Source: Streptococcus shenyangsis | GTDB taxonomy: Bacteria > Bacillota > Bacilli > Lactobacillales > Streptococcaceae | DNA: 64,000 bases | Direction of reading: 5' to 3' | NCBI RefSeq assembly: GCF_006385785.1 | Contig: NZ_VFSH01000010.1 | Location: 1 to 64,000 of the forward strand | Part shown: piece by piece, positions 40,728-49,516 of the stretch | Position numbering within the stretch: the stretch's first letter is position 1 | Layout: every line of letters begins with the position of its first letter | Translations under genes and position numbers: made by a program | Notes under the pieces: generated by a model | What the model was told of the DNA's origin: nothing | What the model saw: the letters and a program-made list of their open reading frames with translations, nothing else | Database searches by the model: none

Positions 40728-41459
40728 TTAGACATTAAGATGTTTTTTAAGTGTTCTTCTGGCTGTTCGTGATACGGGGAAGTGCAAGCCTTCTAACAGG
40801 GTCACTTCTGTCGCAGTCATCTCTTCAATGGCCTGTAAACTAACCAACGTATTGCGATTGGCATAGACAAAGTAATCTTTTTCAGCCTTGGCAGCAATAT
40901 CCTTGAGACTGCCATAAATGGTCTTGATAGAATGATTGGCATAATAGACCTTGATACGATGAGATTCCACTGAGGTTTCAAAGGCTAAAATCTCATGGTA
41001 GGGTAGAGTAAAGCCCCGTCTCCCCTCAAAACTATAGGTAAAGAGACGCATATTTTCCCTCTTGTCCACTGCCAGTACATAGTCCAGACAGCGCTCCAGC
41101 TGATGACGGTAGTCCGCCTCTGGCTGATCCTTGGAAATAAAATCCAAGGCAGACAAGTGGTAGCGAAAAGCTAGTGGCAAAGCCTCCGAGTGTGTGGACA
41201 CAAAGACAATACTTGTAAAAGGATCCCGCTCCCGAACCTGTTGAGCAACCTGAAAGCCCCGTTCACGCTCTCCATCAATCTCTAAATCCAATAAATAGAG
41301 CTGGTAATGGTCAAAATACTGAGAATACTTTTCAACATCTCCATAGTTTTTGGCAATATCAATTTCCAATCTCAAATTACGAGAGCGACCAATATCTAGT
41401 AAAGTCTGCTCTATCCGTCCTTGCTGGACTTTATCGTCTTCCAAAACTAAAATTCTCAT
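40728..41459 (-). CDS. ComE/BlpR-like LytTR response regulator
   Basis: The 243-residue regulator has a receiver domain (1-125; acidic pair D8-D9, phospho-accepting D58 in YLLDLE, Lys in ISKDQ) and a C-terminal LytTR DNA-binding domain (about 135-240; LPYHEILAFET, FVYANRNTLVSL, FPVSRTARRTL). Layout and size match ComE and BlpR (about 245-250), but the sequence is clearly different from both as I recall them. It overlaps the kinase gene by 4 bases. It probably activates the small-peptide promoters downstream; LytTR proteins bind direct repeats. Confidence 0.88.
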   Translation of the reverse strand: MRILVLEDDKVQQGRIEQTLLDIGRSRNLRLEIDIAKNYGDVEKYSQYFDHYQLYLLDLEIDGERERGFQVAQQVRERDPFTSIVFVSTHSEALPLAFRYHLSALDFISKDQPEADYRHQLERCLDYVLAVDKRENMRLFTYSFEGRRGFTLPYHEILAFETSVESHRIKVYYANHSIKTIYGSLKDIAAKAEKDYFVYANRNTLVSLQAIEEMTATEVTLLEGLHFPVSRTARRTLKKHLNV

Positions 41460-42802
41460 TCCTCTCCCCCTCGTTTCTCATCCTTAAATGGCAATTCTAA
41501 ATCTTGTCTAAAGGTCGTCTCTCCTAGCTGGGTATCTAAGTTTAAATCATAATGAAAAACCATATCCTCCAAGGTTGCTAAGCCCAGTCCACTGTGGTTT
41601 CCCTTGGTAGAGTAACCCTTTTGACTGAGAATGCTGGGATTCAGTTCTTCTTTCTTACGAGTGTTTTCAATGATAAAACGGACACTCCTATCGCCTGCCA
41701 ATAAAGCAACTCGAATCTGCGGATTTTCCGCCTCACTGGCTGCCTCTAAGGCATTTGTCGTGAGGATAGAGAGGATACGGATAGCCTCCAACATCGGCAA
41801 TGCTAGTTCTTCTACGACCCCCACCGTCTCCAAACTAAAATGAATTCCCTGCTTATCTGCCACAATCATGGCTTTTGCCAAGGTATTACGAATGGCTATA
41901 TCATGGATATTATGAAGATTAAAGGCCGTGTAATCCGCCTTCCTCAGCTTTTCATTGGTCTTTAGAAAGACATCTTGATAAATGGTAGAAACTTCAGTCA
42001 TGTCTTGATTGGCTATGGCAGGTTCCATGCTGGCGACAATTCCTGCAAAATCATGACGGAAACCTCGCACTTCATCATAGAGATGACCTAGCTTGTCCAC
42101 CATCCCTTGCAAGGAACGATTTTCATCTTCCTGTCTCTGAATGGTCTGCTCATCACGATAAACCTGCTCCAAATGCTTGATGTAAAAGAGCCAAGAGAAA
42201 AAGAGAATGAAAATTAGGAGAGAGATGGTCGTGTCAAAACGAACGTAGAAAGAACTATTTATATTGGTCATAAACGAAGAGAATATCCTAAACACAGTCA
42301 GAGGTAGGATAATGAAAAAACTCTTACGATAGTGGATTTTGAAAGCATCTGAAAAGAATAAATCCAAATCCAAAGACCAACGCTTCATTATTTTACAACA
42401 TAGAAATATTGATAATAAATCAAATACAGATCTATATAAGGTGGAAAACGAATCTACAAAACAACAAGGCTCACCGGATAATACACGAATCCAAATTGTC
42501 AAAAATAAATAACGAATACTCTGAAAGAAGAGAAAAAGATACAGAGAAAGAAAAAAAGCTTCCCCTTTTCTTTTATGCAATTCTAATAAAAAAACACAGT
42601 AAAAGAAGAGAATGATTCCTATATGGAATAATTCTCCAAATGTTTGACGAGCAGATAAACTAATTAAAAATACAAGGACCCAATAACGTTTTTTATAAAA
42701 TTCTGGGGAAATTTGAGCACCCAAATAAATAGTAGGTACCATGGTTGAAACGACTACTAACAGTATATATAGCACAGAAACTAAGAATTCTAAAATAATC
42801 AT
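41456..42802 (-). CDS. ComD/BlpH-like HPK10 histidine kinase
   Basis: The 448-residue membrane kinase has six to seven N-terminal hydrophobic segments (residues 1-205) that form a pheromone receptor. The kinase half has His250 in VRGFRHDFAG (HPK10 type), the N-box region LTTNALEAASE near 345, and the glycine box GNHSGLGLATLEDM near 405. There is no D-box of classical kinases, as expected for this class. It starts 33 bases after the pheromone precursor gene and overlaps the regulator by 4, giving the comC-comD-comE order. Confidence 0.88.
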   Translation of the reverse strand: MIILEFLVSVLYILLVVVSTMVPTIYLGAQISPEFYKKRYWVLVFLISLSARQTFGELFHIGIILFFYCVFLLELHKRKGEAFFLSLYLFLFFQSIRYLFLTIWIRVLSGEPCCFVDSFSTLYRSVFDLLSIFLCCKIMKRWSLDLDLFFSDAFKIHYRKSFFIILPLTVFRIFSSFMTNINSSFYVRFDTTISLLIFILFFSWLFYIKHLEQVYRDEQTIQRQEDENRSLQGMVDKLGHLYDEVRGFRHDFAGIVASMEPAIANQDMTEVSTIYQDVFLKTNEKLRKADYTAFNLHNIHDIAIRNTLAKAMIVADKQGIHFSLETVGVVEELALPMLEAIRILSILTTNALEAASEAENPQIRVALLAGDRSVRFIIENTRKKEELNPSILSQKGYSTKGNHSGLGLATLEDMVFHYDLNLDTQLGETTFRQDLELPFKDEKRGGEE

Positions 42803-42835
42803 AAATAAATCTAATCTCTAACGAATACTGTGAAT

Positions 42836-42982
42836 TTAAGCAAAGTGTCTACCCGTACTAAATAACTTATCGCACCATTTTACGGCATCTTCAAAAATCC
42901 CTCCACCATTCACTTCCTTCAATACCTCTGGGGTTAACTCTTCAAATTGTTCCAATTCTACAAATGTATTTTTCATTTCCAT
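42836..42982 (-). CDS. ComC-like double-glycine pheromone precursor
   Basis: This 48-residue peptide has leader MEMKNTFVELEQFEEL, similar in style to ComC (MKNTVKLEQF), and the cleavage site VNGG (residues 24-27). The mature part has 21 residues, starting GIFEDAVKWCDKLF and ending STGRHFA, with one cysteine. AAGGAG lies 6 bases before the ATG. Position directly upstream of an HPK10 kinase and LytTR regulator is the classic arrangement for an inducing peptide. It could alternatively be a bacteriocin, but synteny favours a signal. Confidence 0.8.
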   Translation of the reverse strand: MEMKNTFVELEQFEELTPEVLKEVNGGGIFEDAVKWCDKLFSTGRHFA

Positions 42983-43034
42983 GACAGACTCCTTTTCATT
43001 ATTTTATAGCTAACTCTATCCCCTGCTCCATCTA

Positions 43035-43079
43035 CAAAAGGCTTTAGCTTCCTTTTAAAATACAAGAAATCTAAAGCCT
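43035..43079 (-). terminator. Terminator after the N-terminal-CW choline-binding protein
   Basis: On the minus strand AGGCTTTAG and CTAAAGCCT pair around a long loop and are followed by TTTTG. It separates the choline-binding protein gene from the pheromone operon. Confidence 0.75.
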
Positions 43080-43134
43080 CCTGAAAATGGTATATTGGTT
43101 AGAGCGTTAACGATTAGTTGTGAAGATATTATTT

Positions 43135-44304
43135 TTATTTAACCACGACCACTTTATAATATTCGTTTGAGTGTGGAGATTCAATCTTAATTTTTTCACC
43201 GTATAAACCATCGATTTCTTTATCCAGATAATCTGAAACTCCTGATGGTAAGCGTTTCATCTTAAGAATTTCACCAGATTGACCCGCATAGGCTAAGATG
43301 TGATAGTGGGTTGTAGCCATACCATCATCAATTAATACAAAGTAACCTGTTTTGAGCTTACCTTGCTCATTTTCTAAATAGTATAGTTTATTGTTATTGA
43401 TTGTAAAGCTGGTAGCCCCAAGACGAAGTCGTGCACCTGGATTTTCTAAATAGACATCATTGCCAGCTTTTTTAATCTCTGAATAGGTTGTCATTGCTGG
43501 GATATTAACCACACGATGTCCATTTTCATCAAAGTAGTAGCGATTTGGTAAGTTTTGGAAGTTCTGTACAACTGCCTTAGGATCAATTTCTTGTCCTTCT
43601 TCTTTATTATCCACTAAAGCTAAGGTAGTATTTGCAACCTCATCTCCATATTTATTAGAAAACTTCTTGAACTCTGGTCTGATATACCAAGCATTTTTTT
43701 CAATAATAACATCGTCACCTTTAGCATTTAGCAAATATTCTTGCCCATCTCCAAGTTTGACAATATCATGAATATTGTATCCAGCATCTTTTCTATTTGC
43801 TAGATAGCCATCCTTACCAATGACATAACTTTCCCCATCACTGGCTGGAACAGCTCTATCTGCGACCATAGCACCTGATTTTTCAAAGTAAGACCATTTA
43901 CCATTTGCAGTCGCCCATCCTGTTGCCATAGCGCCACCGTCTTTGAGGTAATACCATGTAGATCCTTCTTTATACCAACCTGTACGCATGGCACCACTAT
44001 CTGCTAGTGAGTACCATGTGCTACCTTCCTTGTACCAGCCAGTGCGCATAGCACCACTATCTGCTAGAGAATACCAAGTATTGCCGTCTTTGAGCCAGCC
44101 TGTCTGCATTTTACCAGTGCTGTCGAAGTGATACCATGAGCCAGCATTTTGTACCCATTTATCCTTAGCGAGACTACCATCTTGTGAAAGATTCCAGTCA
44201 GCACCATTTTTAACCCAAGTATCTGCAGCCTGTGCTTGGTTGATAGACAAAAGCAGACCAGCACCTGCAAGCAAACCAAGAGTAAGTAGTTTAGATTTTT
44301 TCAT
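43135..44304 (-). CDS. Choline-binding protein with N-terminal CW repeats and unknown C-terminal domain
   Basis: This 389-residue exported protein has a signal peptide (1-27, ending QAQA) followed directly by about six CW repeats (GWLKDGNTWYSLADSG type, residues 30-150), the reverse of the usual C-terminal placement. Two adjacent repeats are almost identical at the DNA level (about 43960-44075). Residues about 160-389 form a domain I do not recognise, beta-rich and ending YYKVVVVK. N-terminal CW modules occur in pneumococcal CbpF. The second ATG (44304) is chosen, 8 bases after GGAGG. Confidence 0.75.
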   Translation of the reverse strand: MKKSKLLTLGLLAGAGLLLSINQAQAADTWVKNGADWNLSQDGSLAKDKWVQNAGSWYHFDSTGKMQTGWLKDGNTWYSLADSGAMRTGWYKEGSTWYSLADSGAMRTGWYKEGSTWYYLKDGGAMATGWATANGKWSYFEKSGAMVADRAVPASDGESYVIGKDGYLANRKDAGYNIHDIVKLGDGQEYLLNAKGDDVIIEKNAWYIRPEFKKFSNKYGDEVANTTLALVDNKEEGQEIDPKAVVQNFQNLPNRYYFDENGHRVVNIPAMTTYSEIKKAGNDVYLENPGARLRLGATSFTINNNKLYYLENEQGKLKTGYFVLIDDGMATTHYHILAYAGQSGEILKMKRLPSGVSDYLDKEIDGLYGEKIKIESPHSNEYYKVVVVK

Positions 44305-44636
44305 AGCCATTTCCTCCTTTATTGAATAGCTATAAGAGGACTTACCTCTTTATTTAGCTATATTCTAATACTTTTCATAGTCAAAGTCAATAATATTGTG
44401 AAAAATTAGACAATATTACCAATATCTACGAATTGTATTTTGAGTAATACCGTATTGATACAACTCTATAAAAATCCTTTCTTTTTTCTCCTTTTTGGAG
44501 ATTGATTTTTCTAATTTTATTATATCCCTTATTTCTCCTCAGATTTCTCCTGTCCCTAGAAAGACTAAATCTGTTCCTAAACGGTCACTTGAACCAAATA
44601 AAAAATTCCAAAGCAAGTGCCTTGGAACTCCGATTT
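44305..44636. other. Gap between choline-binding protein and acpP
   Basis: It holds the upstream region of the choline-binding protein gene (AT-rich, no clear -35) and the terminator of the acpP operon at 44599-44627. No gene is seen. Confidence 0.5.
44599..44627 (-). terminator. Terminator of the plsX-acpP operon
   Basis: On the minus strand TTCCAAGGC and GCTTTGGAA pair around a 4-base loop, then TTTTTTA. It starts 9 bases after the acpP stop. Confidence 0.85.
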
Positions 44637-44870
44637 CTATTTTGCTTGAATAATCTTAACCACATCTCCTACACTTTGGAGTTGGTCAATTTCCTCATCG
44701 CTGATTTCGATACTAAATTCATCTTCCAGTGTCAAGATAAACTCCATCAAGTCAACTGAGTCAGCATCCAAGTCGTCTTTCAGACTCAAGGATTCTGTCA
44801 CGACAAAGTCCTCTCCCTGTCGCTCTTGGATAATGGTCACAATACGGTCAAAAATTTCTTTTTCTGTCAT
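44637..44870 (-). CDS. acpP: Acyl carrier protein
   Basis: The 77-residue acidic protein carries acyl chains on a phosphopantetheine attached to the serine in DADSVDLMEF. It is the second ACP of streptococci, linked to phospholipid synthesis through plsX rather than to the fab cluster. It follows plsX after 5 bases. Confidence 0.92.
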   Translation of the reverse strand: MTEKEIFDRIVTIIQERQGEDFVVTESLSLKDDLDADSVDLMEFILTLEDEFSIEISDEEIDQLQSVGDVVKIIQAK

Positions 44871-44875
44871 CTCTT

Positions 44876-45868
44876 TTATTCTCCTGAAAATTCACGCGCA
44901 GTCTGGGCAACTACGTCTGTTTCTAGCATGGTACGAATCTGGCGGATTGTACTATAAACAGCCTTAGCATCGCTTGAGCCATGAGTCTTGACAACCGGTG
45001 CCTTGACACCAAACAAGACTGCTCCACCAACATCTGAGTAGTTGAGCTGTTTTTTCAAACCTCTGAGGCTATCCTTGAGAAGGAGGGCACCTAGTTTCGC
45101 TCGCAGACCTCCACCTGTAATAGCGGTCTTGAGCAAGCCCATGATTCCCATGGCTGTCCCTTCGATGGATTTGAGTACAGCGTTTCCCGTGAAACCATCT
45201 GCCACGACAACATCCGCAACGCTATTCATCAAATCACGCGCTTCCACGTTTCCGATAAAGTTCAAACTTTCATCAGCTGCTAGTAATTCGTAAGTTTCCT
45301 TACGAAGCGGGTCGCCCTTACTACTCTCTGTTCCGTTATTGAGCAAGCCAACACGTGGTTGCGCAATTCCGCGGACATTTTTTGCATAGAAGGAACCTAG
45401 AACCGCGTATTGATGGAGGTGCTGGGCTGTATTTTCCGCATTGGCACCGAGGTCCAGCATGTCAAAACCTTTCCCATCTACAGTCGGCAAGGTTGACATA
45501 AGCCCAGGACGGTCGATATTCTTGATACGACCTACGATGAAAAATCCTGCCGCCAACAAAGCACCTGTATTCCCAGCTGAGAGAACAGCGTCTGCTTCTC
45601 CTTCTTTGACAGCCTTGGCCGCCAATACCATGCTGGCATTTTTCTTCTTCCGAATAGCTCTCGTAGGTTCATCGTCTGAATCAATCTTCTCATCCGTATG
45701 GATAATGCTGACGCGCTCTGTCGCTGTCAGATATTGCTTGATTTTGCTTTCATCTCCGTAGAGTTGAACCTCAATATCTGAAAAGTCAGCTAGGGCTTGA
45801 TTGACCCCCTCAACGATGGCCTGAGGTGCATAATCGCCCCCCATGGCATCTACTGCGATTTTTTTCAT
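44876..45868 (-). CDS. plsX: Phosphate acyltransferase PlsX
   Basis: The 330-residue enzyme makes acyl-phosphate from acyl-ACP for phosphatidic acid synthesis. [11 protein letters not shown] at the start and the central [15 protein letters not shown] are signatures. It overlaps recO by 4 bases and is co-transcribed with acpP, its donor carrier. Confidence 0.95.
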   Translation of the reverse strand: MKKIAVDAMGGDYAPQAIVEGVNQALADFSDIEVQLYGDESKIKQYLTATERVSIIHTDEKIDSDDEPTRAIRKKKNASMVLAAKAVKEGEADAVLSAGNTGALLAAGFFIVGRIKNIDRPGLMSTLPTVDGKGFDMLDLGANAENTAQHLHQYAVLGSFYAKNVRGIAQPRVGLLNNGTESSKGDPLRKETYELLAADESLNFIGNVEARDLMNSVADVVVADGFTGNAVLKSIEGTAMGIMGLLKTAITGGGLRAKLGALLLKDSLRGLKKQLNYSDVGGAVLFGVKAPVVKTHGSSDAKAVYSTIRQIRTMLETDVVAQTAREFSGE

Positions 45869-46635
45869 TTCTTTTCCTCTTTTAGTAATTGTCCCCAGTC
45901 TGCTAGGGAATCAATAAATTTCTTTGATTTTAGGTGAATCCCAACGTACTCTTCATAGAGTTGATCCATAAATTGGCGTAGCTCTTGCTTGATTTCAGGC
46001 TTAAGCGAAATGGTCTCCAAGGTCTCAAAATCAATGGCTTGAAATTGATTGAGCAGATAAGGAATATTGGGATTGAGATGGCAACGTCTTTCATCCTCAT
46101 GATAATGATCTGGACAGAGGCAGGCTCCATATTTGAAAGAAAAATCAAAAGCCTGACCGACCCGATGGCAAAAGACACACTCATGAAAATTAAGGCTAAT
46201 TCCAAAACGGGTCAAGATTTGAATTTCAAAAATATTGGTCAAAACTTGATAATCTAAGCCCTCTTCCATCAACTCTAGGGTCTTTCTCAAGAAGGCAAAC
46301 AAGGGAGCATCCTGCTGATTATCCTGCAAACTAGCATCTGCAAGAGCCGCCACATAGGTCGCATAGGCCATGACAAAGAGATCGCTATTAATCTTGGGAA
46401 AGGTCATCACCTCGTGATAGTCCTCAATGTAACTGAGTCCGTCATCATTGATTCGCAAGAGAAATCGTGCCAGCACTAAAGGCTGAATAACCGACGCCAG
46501 TTTGGACTGGCCAGCATGTTTAACGAAAAACATACGCTTGCCAGCCCGCTCTGTAAAAATCTTAACTAACTTGTCATCCTCACGAAAGTTACGATTGTAG
46601 AGCACCAACCCCTGACTCGTAATAGACTGAATCAT
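45865..46635 (-). CDS. recO: DNA repair protein RecO
   Basis: The 256-residue RecF-pathway protein loads RecA on SSB-coated single strands. An N-terminal OB fold ([19 protein letters not shown]) precedes a helical part with a zinc motif (CVFCHRVG and CLCPDH, about 150-176). It overlaps both neighbours by 4 bases. Confidence 0.95.
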   Translation of the reverse strand: MIQSITSQGLVLYNRNFREDDKLVKIFTERAGKRMFFVKHAGQSKLASVIQPLVLARFLLRINDDGLSYIEDYHEVMTFPKINSDLFVMAYATYVAALADASLQDNQQDAPLFAFLRKTLELMEEGLDYQVLTNIFEIQILTRFGISLNFHECVFCHRVGQAFDFSFKYGACLCPDHYHEDERRCHLNPNIPYLLNQFQAIDFETLETISLKPEIKQELRQFMDQLYEEYVGIHLKSKKFIDSLADWGQLLKEEKK

Positions 46636-47801
46636 GCTTCTCTCATGTACTCCTCAAGACGTTTCATAGCTTCTCTGATGGTTTCCATGCTAGCTGCATA
46701 AGACAAGCGCACATAACCTTCTCCATATTGACCAAAAGCTGCACCAGGGATAAAGGCAACAGCCTTCTTGTGAGCAAAATCCTTCAGAAAAGCAAAAGAA
46801 TCTTGATTGTAGCCTGCTGGAATCTTAGCAAAGATATAAAAGGCACCGTCAGGTTTGATAATCTCAAAACCAAGAGCAGTCATTTTATCTATAATATAGT
46901 CCCGACGCTGGATATATTCCTTCTTCATAGGTTCCGCATCGTTTTTACCAGCCGTCAATGCTTCTACCGCAGCATGTTGCGCCATGGTATTTGCGGCAGT
47001 AACCAAATACTGGTGACTCTTGATTAACTGGGCTGTGAAGGCTGCAGGAGCGAAAATCAGTCCCAAACGCCAACCTGTCATGGCATGTGATTTAGATAGA
47101 CCATTGATAATAATAGCCTGATCTCTCAACATAGTTCCCAGAGATACATGGGTTTCGCCTGTGTAGGTCAATTCTGAGTAGACCTCATCACAGACAACGA
47201 AAATCTCATACTTGCGTAAAACGTCTGCCAAGGCCTCCAACTGCTCCCGACTATAGGTAATTCCTGTCGGATTGGCTGGATAGTTGAGGATAACCGCCTT
47301 GAGCTTGTCACCCTGCTCCAAAATGGCCTTCTCCAACATCTCAGGAGTCAAGACAAAACCATTTTCAGTTGTGTCAATCTCGACAACCTCTGCCCCAACT
47401 AGATTGACAATCGGTTCATAACCTGGATAAGCAGGAGCTGGCAAGAGCACCTTGTCTCCCTCTTCCAAAATAGCTGTCAAAGTAGCAGACAATGCCTCTG
47501 TCGCCCCAATTGTAACCAAGATTTCATTTTCAGGAGCATAGTCCAGTTGGTATTTTTCCTTAACAAAGTCACTGGCTGCCTGACGTAGAGTCAGCAAACC
47601 ACTCATCCCTGTATAGTAGGATTGGTTCTGGTCAATCGCTCGCTTGGCCGCCTCCTTGACATGATCTGGCGTTGTAAAATCAGGTTCCCCCAAGGTCAAA
47701 CGCAAGACCCCAGGAATCTCCGAAATAGCCTGGTCAAACTGACGAATCAACGAAACTTGAATCTTATCTAACTGTTTATTAAAGCGCTTAGTTAAGTCCA
47801 T
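46632..47801 (-). CDS. Class I/II PLP aminotransferase (aromatic amino acid type)
   Basis: The 389-residue enzyme has the PLP lysine in [15 protein letters not shown] (about residue 236) and NYPANPTG and [11 protein letters not shown] around the cofactor. It resembles the streptococcal and lactococcal aromatic aminotransferase AraT. It begins the aminotransferase-recO-plsX-acpP run with overlaps, an order conserved in streptococci. Confidence 0.92.
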   Translation of the reverse strand: MDLTKRFNKQLDKIQVSLIRQFDQAISEIPGVLRLTLGEPDFTTPDHVKEAAKRAIDQNQSYYTGMSGLLTLRQAASDFVKEKYQLDYAPENEILVTIGATEALSATLTAILEEGDKVLLPAPAYPGYEPIVNLVGAEVVEIDTTENGFVLTPEMLEKAILEQGDKLKAVILNYPANPTGITYSREQLEALADVLRKYEIFVVCDEVYSELTYTGETHVSLGTMLRDQAIIINGLSKSHAMTGWRLGLIFAPAAFTAQLIKSHQYLVTAANTMAQHAAVEALTAGKNDAEPMKKEYIQRRDYIIDKMTALGFEIIKPDGAFYIFAKIPAGYNQDSFAFLKDFAHKKAVAFIPGAAFGQYGEGYVRLSYAASMETIREAMKRLEEYMREA

Positions 47802-47949
47802 AGATACCTCCTACTTTCAAAACGTATCTCTATTATACTACAAAAGCCCCCCGACCGCAAAAATACATTATAGAATAGCTTTCCACTTTCTATTTTACTT
47901 TTCCTCTTTACAGGTCTATAATGGTAACAGATTCTATTTGGAGGTTCTT

Positions 47950-48960
47950 ATGTCATTTCTATCAAAAAATGGAGCAGGTATCTTTGCCTGCCTTCTCATT
48001 TCTATCGTATCTTGGTACTTAGGAGGATTCTTCCCTGTGATTGGCGCGCCTGTTTTTGCGATTTTCATAGGCATGCTTCTCCATCCCTTTCTCTCATCCT
48101 ATAAACAACTGGATGCGGGGTTGACCTTTAGTTCTAAAAAATTGCTCCAGTATGCCGTTGTCTTGCTTGGTTTCGGTCTCAATATCTCGCAGGTCTTCGC
48201 AGTTGGGCAATCTTCACTCCCTGTCATCCTGTCCACCATTTCAATAGCCCTGATTATTGCCTACCTCTTCCAGCGCTTCTTTGCCCTGGATACAAAACTG
48301 GCTACCTTGGTTGGAGTAGGTTCTTCTATCTGTGGTGGTTCTGCCATTGCTGCGACAGCGCCCGTTATCCATGCTAAGGAAAAGGAAGTAGCCCAATCCA
48401 TTTCCGTTATCTTTTTCTTCAATGTCTTGGCTGCGCTCATCTTTCCAACCCTAGGTACCTGGCTTCATCTATCCAATGACGGCTTCGCCCTCTTTGCAGG
48501 GACTGCGGTCAATGATACTTCCTCTGTAACCGCCACAGCCAGCGCCTGGGACAGCCTTTACCAAAGTAATACCCTCGAATCCGCAACCATTGTCAAACTT
48601 ACGCGGACACTGGCTATCATCCCCATCACTCTCTTTCTCTCCTACTGGCAAAGTCGCGAGCAAAAAAATAAGCAAGGCTTTCAACTGAAAAAAGTATTCC
48701 CACTTTTTATCCTTTACTTTATCCTTGCATCTCTCCTAACAACTCTACTGACCTCTCTCGGGGTATCCAGTAGTTTCTTTACCCCACTCAAACAACTCTC
48801 CAAATTTCTCATCATCATGGCCATGAGTGCTATCGGTCTCAAAACAAATCTGGTCGCTATGGTCAAATCCAGTGGAAAATCTATTATCCTAGGAGCCATC
48901 TGCTGGATTGCCATCATCCTCACCAGTCTTGGTATGCAGACCCTTATCGGCATTTTCTAA
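47950..48960 (+). CDS. YeiH/UPF0324-family membrane protein
   Basis: This 336-residue protein has about ten hydrophobic helices and the family motifs [14 protein letters not shown] and [14 protein letters not shown]. The family is a predicted exporter of unknown substrate, related to a sulfate or anion transporter group. The ATG at 47950 has GGAGG 7 bases upstream. It is the only plus-strand gene between strH and the rpn locus, and is convergent with the next gene over a shared terminator. Confidence 0.88.
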   Translation: MSFLSKNGAGIFACLLISIVSWYLGGFFPVIGAPVFAIFIGMLLHPFLSSYKQLDAGLTFSSKKLLQYAVVLLGFGLNISQVFAVGQSSLPVILSTISIALIIAYLFQRFFALDTKLATLVGVGSSICGGSAIAATAPVIHAKEKEVAQSISVIFFFNVLAALIFPTLGTWLHLSNDGFALFAGTAVNDTSSVTATASAWDSLYQSNTLESATIVKLTRTLAIIPITLFLSYWQSREQKNKQGFQLKKVFPLFILYFILASLLTTLLTSLGVSSSFFTPLKQLSKFLIIMAMSAIGLKTNLVAMVKSSGKSIILGAICWIAIILTSLGMQTLIGIF

Positions 48961-48963
48961 TAC

Positions 48964-48990
48964 AAAAGGTAGCCCACCAGCTACCTTTTT
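48964..48990. terminator. Bidirectional terminator
   Basis: AAAAGGTAGC and GCTACCTTTTT pair around a 6-base loop, between two convergent genes. Confidence 0.88.
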
Positions 48991-48991
48991 C

Positions 48992-49429
48992 TTATGCTTC
49001 CTTAATCAAGCGAGTATGTTCTCTCTTGATGCAGCGATTCATCACAATGTCATCGCATCCACCAGAACGCAAAATCTCTTCCGCTTCTAGATTTTCAAGT
49101 CCTAGCTGCGCCCAAAAAATCTTAGCATCAGCCTTGAGAAAATCACGCGCCACATCTGGCAAAAACTCACTGCGACGGTAAACATTAACAATATCTACAG
49201 GAAAAGGAATCTCAGCTAGGCTGGCATAAGCCTTTTCACCTAAGATTTCGCCACCTGCCGCCTTGGGATTGACTGGAATAATTTTATAACCCCGATCCTG
49301 CATTTCCTTGGTCACTCGATTGCTGGTTGTTTCCTCCCGGTCTGACAAACCCACAACAGCAAGGGTTTTACTCGTTGCTAGATACTGACGAATCACGCCA
49401 TCACTTGGATTGATAAATTCTTGACTCAT
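48992..49429 (-). CDS. CoA-binding (Rossmann-fold) protein
   Basis: This 145-residue protein matches the YccU/CoA_binding_2 family: KTLAVVGLSDREETTSNRV and YRRSEFLPDVA are typical. Members bind CoA or nucleotides and have no firm role. It follows polA on the same strand after a terminator. Confidence 0.88.
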   Translation of the reverse strand: MSQEFINPSDGVIRQYLATSKTLAVVGLSDREETTSNRVTKEMQDRGYKIIPVNPKAAGGEILGEKAYASLAEIPFPVDIVNVYRRSEFLPDVARDFLKADAKIFWAQLGLENLEAEEILRSGGCDDIVMNRCIKREHTRLIKEA

Positions 49430-49489
49430 AGAAATCCTCCTTTTTCATCAGTATAGCATGTTTTGAAAAGGCTTGCATAATTCTACTAC

Positions 49490-49516
49490 AAAAAAGGAGG
49501 ACTAGCCCCCTTTTTA
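49490..49516 (-). terminator. Terminator at the end of polA
   Basis: On the minus strand AAAAAGGGGG and CCTCCTTTTTT pair (one G-U) around a short loop. The stem overlaps the last codons of polA. Confidence 0.75.

Noticed and set aside
40728-42982. The cassette as the canonical comCDE operon
   Set aside because: Kinase, regulator and pheromone differ from remembered pneumococcal ComDEC; comCDE normally lies next to the replication origin and a tRNA, not beside comAB.
44430-44440. TACGAATT as a ComX (late competence) box
   Set aside because: One base differs from TACGAATA and no gene follows in the right direction.
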